A stretch of DNA of 64,000 nt from Trabulsiella odontotermitis. Its GTDB lineage: Bacteria; Pseudomonadota; Gammaproteobacteria; Enterobacterales; Enterobacteriaceae. Location: positions 3,658,001 to 3,722,000 of the forward strand of contig NZ_CP125781.1 of the NCBI RefSeq assembly GCF_030053895.1. Reading direction: 5' to 3'. Each line of letters begins with the position of its first letter. Positions within the stretch are counted from its first letter, which is position 1. Of this stretch, positions 17,254-24,742 are shown piece after piece. The notes beneath the pieces were generated by a model that made no database searches, was not told the origin of the DNA, and was given only the letters and a program-made list of their open reading frames with translations. A program made the position numbers and the translations under genes.

Positions 17254-18534
17254 ATGAGCAAATCAGAAAACCTCTTCAGCGCCGCGCGCGAACTCATCCC
17301 CGGCGGTGTTAACTCACCGGTACGCGCCTTCACCGGCGTGGGCGGTACGCCGCTGTTTATCGAACGTGCCGATGGTGCTTACCTGTACGACGTAGACGGC
17401 AAAGCGTATGTCGATTACGTAGGCTCCTGGGGGCCGATGGTGCTGGGGCACAACCATCCTGCCATCCGCAATGCAGTGATTGAAGCGGCGGAACGTGGTC
17501 TGAGCTTCGGTGCGCCCACCGAAATGGAAGTGAAAATGGCGGCGCTGGTCACCGAACTGGTGCCGACGATGGATATGGTGCGCATGGTGAACTCCGGCAC
17601 CGAAGCGACCATGAGCGCGATCCGTCTGGCGCGTGGTTTTACTGGTCGCGATAAAATCATCAAATTTGAAGGCTGCTATCATGGCCACGCCGACTGCCTG
17701 CTGGTGAAAGCCGGTTCCGGCGCGCTGACCCTTGGCCAGCCGAACTCGCCAGGCGTGCCGGCAGATTTCGCGAAACATACCCTGACCTGTACCTATAACG
17801 ATCTGGCATCGGTCCGCGCGGCGTTTGAGCAGTATCCGCAGGATATCGCCTGTATCATCGTTGAACCGGTCGCGGGCAACATGAACTGCATTCCACCGCA
17901 ACCAGGTTTCCTGTCAGGCCTGCGCGCATTGTGCGACGAATTTGGCGCGCTGCTGATCATTGACGAAGTGATGACTGGCTTTCGCGTGGCGCTGGCGGGC
18001 GCGCAGTCGTATTACGATGTGGTGCCGGATCTGACCTGCCTTGGCAAAATCATCGGTGGCGGTATGCCTGTCGGCGCGTTCGGCGGACGCCGTGACGTGA
18101 TGGACGCGCTGGCGCCGACTGGCCCGGTCTATCAGGCGGGCACGCTGTCCGGCAACCCAATTGCCATGGCCGCCGGTTTCGCCTGTTTAACAGAAGTCTC
18201 CCAGCCGGGCGTGCATTCCACGCTCACCGCGCTGACGACGCAACTGGCGAATGGCTTACTGGAGGCGGCAAAAGAGGCGGGGATCCCGCTGGTAGTGAAC
18301 CACGTTGGCGGTATGTTCGGGATTTTCTTTACCGATGCGGAAACCGTGACCTGCTATCAGGATGTGGTGAAATGCGACGTGGAGCGGTTTAAACGCTTCT
18401 TCCATTTAATGCTGGAGGAAGGTGTTTACCTGGCGCCATCGGCGTTTGAAGCGGGCTTTATGTCGGTTGCCCACAGCGAAGAAGATATCGATAACACTAT
18501 CGATGCAGCCCGCAGAGTGTTTGCGCAACTGTAA
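17254..18534 (+). CDS. hemL: Glutamate-1-semialdehyde 2,1-aminomutase
   Basis: HemL makes 5-aminolevulinate, the first committed tetrapyrrole precursor, from glutamate-1-semialdehyde. The ATG at MSKSENLFSAARELIPGG gives 426 residues, as in E. coli, with an AGGAAAAG ribosome site; the frame is open for another 113 codons upstream, but those run antisense over clcA. The PLP-binding lysine lies in TCLGKIIGGGMPVG, preceded by the LLIIDEVMTGFRV aspartate motif of class III aminotransferases. Salmonella has the stf fimbrial genes between hemL and fhuB; here only a REP-like palindrome follows. Confidence 0.98.
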   Translation: MSKSENLFSAARELIPGGVNSPVRAFTGVGGTPLFIERADGAYLYDVDGKAYVDYVGSWGPMVLGHNHPAIRNAVIEAAERGLSFGAPTEMEVKMAALVTELVPTMDMVRMVNSGTEATMSAIRLARGFTGRDKIIKFEGCYHGHADCLLVKAGSGALTLGQPNSPGVPADFAKHTLTCTYNDLASVRAAFEQYPQDIACIIVEPVAGNMNCIPPQPGFLSGLRALCDEFGALLIIDEVMTGFRVALAGAQSYYDVVPDLTCLGKIIGGGMPVGAFGGRRDVMDALAPTGPVYQAGTLSGNPIAMAAGFACLTEVSQPGVHSTLTALTTQLANGLLEAAKEAGIPLVVNHVGGMFGIFFTDAETVTCYQDVVKCDVERFKRFFHLMLEEGVYLAPSAFEAGFMSVAHSEEDIDNTIDAARRVFAQL

Positions 18535-18541
18535 GTGTTGC

Positions 18542-18572
18542 AGGCCGGGTACGCGTGAGCGCTGCCCGGCAT
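18542..18572. repeat. REP-like palindrome between hemL and fhuB
   Basis: GCCGGG (18544-18549) and CCCGGC (18565-18570) bracket a short centre in the manner of REP/BIME units. The element lies between two convergent genes. Confidence 0.55.
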
Positions 18573-18576
18573 TGCG

Positions 18577-20559
18577 TTATCTGCTCTGCTTCCTCAGCAG
18601 GTAGATGAAGTACGGCGCGCCGATAAACGTCGACAGCAGCCCCGCCGGGATCTGGTAGGGGAACAGCACCATCCGCCCACACCAGTCAGCAAGCACCAGC
18701 AGCAGTCCGCCAAGGAGCGCCGACAGCACGATGTGCGGCATCGTCCGGCGGAATCCCATCATGCGCGCCATATGCGGCGCCATCAGACCAATAAAGCTGA
18801 GTGGTCCAATGGTCATCGTCGCGGTGGCTGTCAGACACGCCGCCAGCAACAGCAAACCAACGCGCGACGGCGTCAGCGCTATCCCGACCGCACGGGCCGT
18901 TTCACCGCCCAGCGGTAAAATGGTCAGCCAGCGACGGCAAAACGGCACCAGCGCCAACAGCACAATCATCATTAACCCGGTGCGAACCACCTGCGGATAC
19001 GACGCGTTGTAGGTCGACCCGGAGATCCACGTCAGGATCTGCGCCATACGCGGGTCGCCGCTGGCCTGTAACATCATCAACAGCATGGCGAACGCCGTGC
19101 TGAGCGCCATCCCCGCCAGCAGCATCCGGTGCGGCGAAAAGCCGCCACGCCCGGCGGCGATCAGGATAACCATCAGCGTCGCTGCTGCACCAAGACTACC
19201 GGCGGGCATCAGCCAGCCAAAGGCATCACCTGGTACGAAAAACAGCATCACCACCACACCAAACGCCGCGCCGGAGGAGATCCCCAGCACTTCCGGGCTG
19301 GCCATCGGGTTGCCGGTCAGACGCTGGATAATACAGCCCGCCACCGCCAGCATCATCCCGGCGATCAGCGCCGCCAGAATTCGCGGCGCGCGCCATTCCA
19401 TTAGCTGATTCAGCAATTCACTGCCCGCCCACTGCCAGCCCTGAGAATCACGACCAAATGAGAGAGATACCAGCATCACCAGTAGCAACACCGCCAGCCC
19501 CGCCAGCGACCAGACCAGTACGCGCTGGCGTTCAACAGCGACATGATCCCCGGCATCCATCGCCGGCGCGCTGATGCTGCGCAGACGCGGCAACAGCCAG
19601 AGCAGCAGCGGTGCGCCAATCAGCGCGGTCACGGAACCGGTTGAGACTTCCATCCAGACGCGGGAAAGCCAGAGGATGATTTGATCGGACAGCCAGAGGA
19701 TCAGCGCGCCAATGAGCGGCGCCAGCATCAGGCGGGAAAGCAATCGACGGGCGCCAAGCATTTTCGCCAGCAGCGGCGCAAACAGACCGATAAAACCGAT
19801 GATCCCCACCGCGTTCACCAGCAGGGCGCTGATGACAATCGCCAGCACCAGCGCGGCCAGACGCGCCAGCGACAGCGCCAGCCCGAGGTTACGCGCCACG
19901 CCATCATCCAGCCCCATCAGCGTCAACGGACGCAATAGCAGCAGGGTCAGCATCACGCCGCCAAGCAGTTGCGGCCACAGTTGTTTCACCACGCTCCAGT
20001 CAGTTTGCGTCAGCGTCCCGGTACCCCACAGGAACACGCTCTGCAGTTGATCATGATGGAAAATCGCCAGCAACTGATTGATTGCGCCGCAGTACATGCT
20101 GACCACCAGACCCGCGAGGATCAGCGTCACTGGCGACAGGCGTTTGCCCCAGGAGACGCCGAACACCAGCGCACCGACGATACAGGCACCCGCCAGCGCC
20201 GCAAACTGCGATGTCAATGTGCCGGGCAAGGCCCACAACGCGGTAACGGTGATCCCCAGTTGCGCGCCTGTCGCGACGCCGAGCGTCGTCGGTTCCGCCA
20301 GCGGGTTACGCAGCACCTGCTGGAACAGCACGCCCACTAACCCCAGCCCGGCGCCCACCAGCAGTGAAACCACCACTCGCGGCAGTAAACTGTAGTGGAA
20401 CAGCATCTGCGCGATGCTATCAATGTCCGGCTGCCAGAACGCCTCGCCCCACTGCGCGCGCGGCAATGCGATATTGAAATTCACCCAGCTCAGCACTGCG
20501 GCGGCAATGAACAGCACAAGCAATAGCGCTGCCGGGAAAAGCGCAATTCGCGATCTCAT
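18577..20559 (-). CDS. fhuB: Ferrichrome ABC transporter permease FhuB
   Basis: FhuB is the inner-membrane channel for Fe3+-hydroxamate siderophores and works with FhuD and the FhuC ATPase. At 660 residues it equals E. coli FhuB. It is a fusion of two BtuC/FecD-type permease halves, each with about ten membrane helices, repeated GAGLGLVGVLFQQVLRNPLAEP-like and AVAGCIIQRLTGNPMASPE-like segments, and a family glycine-rich FIGLFAPLL or FIGLMAPHM loop that contacts FhuC. Its ATG overlaps the fhuD stop (ATGA). It is the last gene of the operon. Confidence 0.98.
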   Translation of the reverse strand: MRSRIALFPAALLLVLFIAAAVLSWVNFNIALPRAQWGEAFWQPDIDSIAQMLFHYSLLPRVVVSLLVGAGLGLVGVLFQQVLRNPLAEPTTLGVATGAQLGITVTALWALPGTLTSQFAALAGACIVGALVFGVSWGKRLSPVTLILAGLVVSMYCGAINQLLAIFHHDQLQSVFLWGTGTLTQTDWSVVKQLWPQLLGGVMLTLLLLRPLTLMGLDDGVARNLGLALSLARLAALVLAIVISALLVNAVGIIGFIGLFAPLLAKMLGARRLLSRLMLAPLIGALILWLSDQIILWLSRVWMEVSTGSVTALIGAPLLLWLLPRLRSISAPAMDAGDHVAVERQRVLVWSLAGLAVLLLVMLVSLSFGRDSQGWQWAGSELLNQLMEWRAPRILAALIAGMMLAVAGCIIQRLTGNPMASPEVLGISSGAAFGVVVMLFFVPGDAFGWLMPAGSLGAAATLMVILIAAGRGGFSPHRMLLAGMALSTAFAMLLMMLQASGDPRMAQILTWISGSTYNASYPQVVRTGLMMIVLLALVPFCRRWLTILPLGGETARAVGIALTPSRVGLLLLAACLTATATMTIGPLSFIGLMAPHMARMMGFRRTMPHIVLSALLGGLLLVLADWCGRMVLFPYQIPAGLLSTFIGAPYFIYLLRKQSR

Positions 20560-21446
20560 GCTTTTCCTCCCAGCGCGTTATCCAGCACGCGAATAAAATT
20601 CATCGCCGACAGCGTGGCGCCGTAGAACCAGACCGCAGGCACGCGCTGGAAACGCTGCTGGCGGACAAACGGCATCGCCTGCCACAGCGGTGTCGCCATC
20701 AGTTTTTGCATGTCGGCGTCGTTGCCGTGGTCAAAGCACAGCACGTCCACATCTTTAAATTCGCCGAGACGGTCGATCCCCACCACTTCACTGCCCCAGA
20801 AGTTGGGATTGCCCTGCCAGGCATTGACGATGCCGTACGCGTCAAGAATCGGCTGGAACAGACAGTTAGGGCCGAAGGCGAGCATATGGCGGGCGTCGAG
20901 CAGCGTCAGCATCAGCAACGGGCGCTGGCCTCGCTGCGTAAAGCGTGATTTGTGCTGTGCGACAAACTGGTCGAAGTGATCAAGATGCTGGTGGGCCGCT
21001 GCCTCCAGCCCGAGCAGTTGCGACATTTCCACCAGCGATTTACGCGCCATCGCCAGCGGATTTTTACCGTCACTAAAGTTAAAGCCACGACCGGGGGCGA
21101 TTTTCGCCAGCGTCTCCGGCGATGGACCATAACCTGATGACCAGACCATATAAGACGGTTTCATTTCGGTCAGCAGTTCAAGATTGGGCTCAGTGCGTAA
21201 TCCAACGTCAATCACCGAATCAGGCAGCGCGGGCTCGTTCACCCACAGCTTGTAGTTGGGAATATCAGCAATGCCATAAGGCGTCACGCCAAGCGCCAGC
21301 AGCAGCTCCACTGGCAGCCATTCCAGCGCCACGATGCGATGCGGATCGACCAATGCCGCGCGGGCGTCGTTCATTTTCAGCAGCAACGGCGACAGCGCCA
21401 TGGCGGTCAGCAAACGTCGGCGGCTAATTAACATTGAACTGTCCAT
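20556..21446 (-). CDS. fhuD: Ferric hydroxamate periplasmic binding protein FhuD
   Basis: FhuD binds ferrichrome and related hydroxamates in the periplasm and passes them to FhuB. The chosen ATG (MDSSMLISRRRLL) overlaps the fhuC stop as TGATG and gives 296 residues, as in E. coli; a TTG one codon earlier is less likely. The N-terminus has a twin-arginine signal (SRRRLLTAMALSPLL) ending near ARAA. The mature part shows the class III fold motifs RIVALEWLPVELLLALG and YMVWSSGYGPSPETL. Translational coupling with fhuC and fhuB is indicated by the overlaps. Confidence 0.97.
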   Translation of the reverse strand: MDSSMLISRRRLLTAMALSPLLLKMNDARAALVDPHRIVALEWLPVELLLALGVTPYGIADIPNYKLWVNEPALPDSVIDVGLRTEPNLELLTEMKPSYMVWSSGYGPSPETLAKIAPGRGFNFSDGKNPLAMARKSLVEMSQLLGLEAAAHQHLDHFDQFVAQHKSRFTQRGQRPLLMLTLLDARHMLAFGPNCLFQPILDAYGIVNAWQGNPNFWGSEVVGIDRLGEFKDVDVLCFDHGNDADMQKLMATPLWQAMPFVRQQRFQRVPAVWFYGATLSAMNFIRVLDNALGGKA

Positions 21447-22243
21447 CAATAGACAAAACTTACCGGTGCAGCGCCCGCCGGGTGTGGCAGAATGCCCATC
21501 GGAATACCGTAGATCTGTTCCAGCGTTTCACCGCACATCAGCGTTTCCGGCGTTCCCTGAGCAATCATTTCACCGCCACGCAGCGCCACCAGAAAATCGC
21601 AGTACCGCGCCGCCATGTTGATGTCATGCAGCACAGCGATCACCGTCAGCCCGCGCTGCTGGCTCAGACGATGCACCAGCGCCAGCACGTCCACCTGATG
21701 CGCGATATCCAGCGCGGAAGTCGGTTCGTCAAGCAGCAGACAGCGGCTGTCCTGCGCCACCAGCATGGCGATCCACGCCCGCTGACGTTCGCCGCCCGAG
21801 AGACTGTCCACCAGACGATGCGCCAGCGGCTTTAAGCCAACCAGGCTTATCGCCTCTTCCACTTTTTCTCTGTCCGCCACGCCAAAGCGCCCTAACGCGC
21901 CGTGCCACGGATAACGCCCAATCGCCACCAGTTCGCGCACCGTCATCCCTTCCGCCTGCGGTAGTTGCTGCGGCAGATAGGCGACCTTACGGGCGAACGA
22001 CTTGCTGTTCCAGCTCTCCAGTGGCTGTCCGTCGAGCAGGATCTCCCCTTCCGACGGCGGCTGATGGCGGCCGAGCATTTTCAGCAACGTCGATTTGCCC
22101 GAGCCGTTATGACCGATGAGTCCGGTCACTTTGCCCACAGGAAACGTCAGAGAGAGAGGATGCAGCAGCGTACGGCCCGGTACGCGGAAAGAGACGTTGC
22201 TAAGCGAAAAGGTAGTTTCGGAAAGAGAAGTTTTTTCCTGCAT
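21446..22243 (-). CDS. fhuC: Ferric hydroxamate ABC transporter ATPase FhuC
   Basis: FhuC supplies ATP hydrolysis for ferrichrome import. The ATG at MQEKTSLSETTFSLSNVSF gives 265 residues, as in E. coli; ten open codons upstream reach back towards fhuA. Walker A is GHNGSGKST (about residues 43-51), the signature is LSGGERQRAWIAML, Walker B is CLLLDEPTSALD, and the switch histidine is in VIAVLHDIN. The ribosome site is weak, consistent with translation coupled to fhuA 49 bp upstream. Confidence 0.97.
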   Translation of the reverse strand: MQEKTSLSETTFSLSNVSFRVPGRTLLHPLSLTFPVGKVTGLIGHNGSGKSTLLKMLGRHQPPSEGEILLDGQPLESWNSKSFARKVAYLPQQLPQAEGMTVRELVAIGRYPWHGALGRFGVADREKVEEAISLVGLKPLAHRLVDSLSGGERQRAWIAMLVAQDSRCLLLDEPTSALDIAHQVDVLALVHRLSQQRGLTVIAVLHDINMAARYCDFLVALRGGEMIAQGTPETLMCGETLEQIYGIPMGILPHPAGAAPVSFVY

Positions 22244-22291
22244 AGCGACCAACGTGTGAAAAAGGCGCGGCAAGCCGCGCCTGAAAAGGAT

Positions 22292-24520
22292 TTAGAAACG
22301 GAACGTTGCGGTAGCAACCACCTGACGCTCTGCGCCCCAGAAACAACCGTAGGTTTCGAAGCAGCTGGAGACGTATTCACGATCAAATACGTTGTTAACG
22401 TTCACCGCGAGGCTGGAGCCAGCCATACCGAAGCGTGCCAGATCGTATTTCACAACCGCGTCCATGACGGCAGCGCTACCGACCTTGAAGGTATTTGCCG
22501 GATCGCCATAACTGGAACCAATAAAGCGTCCACCGGTACCCAGCGTCAGGCCTGACAGAGTACCTTCATTGAAGGTGTAATCGCCCCACAGAGAAGCCAT
22601 ATGCTTAGGTACCTGCACCACGGTATTACCTTTCAGATTGGTATCTTTCGTGTATTGCGCATCGGTGTAGGTGTAAGACGCAGTCACGTTGATATTGGCA
22701 TTTACCGCCGCTTTGGCTTCGAGTTCTGCACCGCGAGAACGAATCTCACCCGCAGGCACCTGATTCAGAGCATTGTTAGGATCCGCCATCAGGGTGTCAG
22801 ATTTGGTCAATTGATAGAGCGCCCCAGTCACCACGATCGGCATATCTTTCGGTACATATTTCACGCCCGCTTCATACTGCTCACCTTTAGAAGGTGCATA
22901 AGCAACGCGAGGTGTACTGTAAAGACTAAAGGCGTTCGGTTCGAAAGACTGGCTATAGCTAACGTATGGTGAAATACCATTATCGAACAGATAGTTAACG
23001 CCACCACGCCAGGTAAATTTGTGATCGTTGCGATCGATGTAGCCATTGTCGCTGCGAACGGTAGTTGCCTGCTTCGACCAGTCATAGCGACCGCCCAGCG
23101 TCACCACCCATTTGTCCCACTCAGCTTGATCCTGAACGTAAATGCCCGTTTGCTTGCTTTCGTTCATCTGGTAAGGAACAGCATCACCAAAATCAACATC
23201 ATTCATTGACGGCAGATTGTTGAGATCCAGCGCCGGGGCGTTACCAAACAGGGCATTGATATCGTTGCGCATACGCATGTAATCAACACCGGTCAGCAGC
23301 GTATGATCGACACTGCCGGTCGCAAATTTGCTTTGCAGTTGAGTATCAACGCTAAAATTCTGCAAACGCTCGTTGTCCACGACAGTGCCACGCCCCAGGT
23401 AATGTGCCTGTTGTTCTGGCGTCAATGCCTGACAGTAAACGTTGAAGGCATTCATGCTGTTGTTACACAGACCGGTACCGTAAGCACTTTTTTGTGCAAC
23501 CTTCATTTCAGAGAAACGCAGGTTCTGGCGCACGGTAAACGTGTCGTTGAAACCGTGTTCGAAGCTGTAACCCACCATTTTCTGATTACGGGAATAGGTG
23601 TTGTTACTGGCTCCTTCGTTGAAACTGGTTGGCAGATGACCACCATTTGGCAACGGTTGAACAGTCCCTTCTTTCGGTAACCAGCCGTAGTAGCCAGTTT
23701 CCGGTTCATTCTGGAAGTATGACAGGAAGGTGAAATTGGTTTTGTCATCCGGGCGCCAGGAGAAAGACGGCGCAATCGCATAGCGTTGCTGCTTCGCATT
23801 TTCCTGCTGCTCATTACTGGAACGCGCCACGCCGGTCAGACGGTAGGAGAATTCACCGTTGTCATCCAGCGCATCACTGAAATCAAAACCGGTCTGGAAC
23901 AGATTATCTGTTCCCATTTTGAACTGAACTTCACGCAGCGGCTCAGTGGTCGGGCGCTTGCTGACCATAGAGATAATACCGCCCGGGTTGCTTTTACCAT
24001 ACAGCACCGATACCGGGCCGCGCATCAGCTCAACACGCTCCAGCATGTAGGGATCGATGACCGCATCGTTATAGAAATCACCCTGCAACTTCATGCCATC
24101 CAGATAGTTATTCTGGCTCAGGCCAACAGAAGAAAAACCACGGATGATGACAAAATCATAGGTATTCGAAGCACCACGGCTGCTGACCGTCACGCCTGGC
24201 GTGTAACCCAACGCTTCCTTGACGGACTGGAACTGATGCATTTGCATCTCTTCGTTCGTCACCACGGAAATCGACTGCGGCGTTTTTTCAATCGGGGTAT
24301 CGGTTTTCGTTGCCGTCGCGGTACGTTTGGCGGCAATCGTCGGTGCCGGGCCCCAGGCGCTTTCCTGGGCGGCAGGTGCGGCGGTAACGGTGAGGGTTTC
24401 TTCTTTCGGTTGTTCAGCCGCCTGTGCGTATACAGACATGCCGCTAACCGCTGTGGCTACTACCACTGCGATTTTACGCAGCGTGGCAGGCTTTGGCTGA
24501 GCAGTTTTTAGACGCGCCAT
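22292..24520 (-). CDS. fhuA: Ferrichrome outer-membrane TonB-dependent receptor FhuA
   Basis: FhuA imports ferrichrome across the outer membrane using TonB energy and is also a receptor for phages and colicin M in E. coli. The ATG at MARLKTAQPKPATLRK gives 742 residues (747 in E. coli). A Sec signal ends near YAQAA (about residue 34), then the TonB box ETLTVTAAP, the plug domain with MRGPVSVLYGKSNPGG, and a 22-strand barrel ending in ATATFRF with C-terminal Phe. External loops, such as the region around GTGLCNNSMNAFNVYCQ, differ clearly from E. coli, as expected under phage selection. Confidence 0.98.
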   Translation of the reverse strand: MARLKTAQPKPATLRKIAVVVATAVSGMSVYAQAAEQPKEETLTVTAAPAAQESAWGPAPTIAAKRTATATKTDTPIEKTPQSISVVTNEEMQMHQFQSVKEALGYTPGVTVSSRGASNTYDFVIIRGFSSVGLSQNNYLDGMKLQGDFYNDAVIDPYMLERVELMRGPVSVLYGKSNPGGIISMVSKRPTTEPLREVQFKMGTDNLFQTGFDFSDALDDNGEFSYRLTGVARSSNEQQENAKQQRYAIAPSFSWRPDDKTNFTFLSYFQNEPETGYYGWLPKEGTVQPLPNGGHLPTSFNEGASNNTYSRNQKMVGYSFEHGFNDTFTVRQNLRFSEMKVAQKSAYGTGLCNNSMNAFNVYCQALTPEQQAHYLGRGTVVDNERLQNFSVDTQLQSKFATGSVDHTLLTGVDYMRMRNDINALFGNAPALDLNNLPSMNDVDFGDAVPYQMNESKQTGIYVQDQAEWDKWVVTLGGRYDWSKQATTVRSDNGYIDRNDHKFTWRGGVNYLFDNGISPYVSYSQSFEPNAFSLYSTPRVAYAPSKGEQYEAGVKYVPKDMPIVVTGALYQLTKSDTLMADPNNALNQVPAGEIRSRGAELEAKAAVNANINVTASYTYTDAQYTKDTNLKGNTVVQVPKHMASLWGDYTFNEGTLSGLTLGTGGRFIGSSYGDPANTFKVGSAAVMDAVVKYDLARFGMAGSSLAVNVNNVFDREYVSSCFETYGCFWGAERQVVATATFRF

Positions 24521-24546
24521 TTCGTTTCTCTGATGAAATAGTGAAT

Positions 24547-24574
24547 GATAACGTAAACGAGAATTATTATTATA
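24547..24574. promoter_or_regulatory. Fur-type operator and -10 region of fhuA
   Basis: Tandem GATAAT-like hexamers (GATAAC, GTAAAC, GAGAAT at 24547-24564) run into TATTAT. A TATAAT -10 box sits on the minus strand at 24569-24574. Position and composition fit a Fur box repressing fhuA-fhuC-fhuD-fhuB in iron-rich cells. The -35 element is unclear. Confidence 0.55.
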
Positions 24575-24697
24575 CCGGCAGCATAATAGGCGAAACGACG
24601 CGGCCATAGCAAGTGGAATGCGCCCCTGAGGGTTCTAAGGGAATAAAAAATAACCGGAGTGTTGTTAAGGAGTTAGGAGAGGGTTAAATCGGGGACC

Positions 24698-24730
24698 ATG
24701 AAACGCCCTCTCCCCGGTAGAGAGAGGGCG
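24698..24730 (-). terminator. mrcB terminator
   Basis: CGCCCTCTC (24704-24712) pairs with GAGAGGGCG (24722-24730), and the minus-strand transcript continues into TTTCAT. It begins 12 bp past the mrcB stop. Confidence 0.65.
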
Positions 24731-24742
24731 CGCGGTGTGGCG

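Noticed and set aside
24608..24742. Possible insertion-sequence ends or mobile remnants between fhuA and mrcB
   Set aside because: The CCCTCTC/GAGAGGG stem works as the mrcB terminator; no transposase, target duplication or longer inverted repeat is present.
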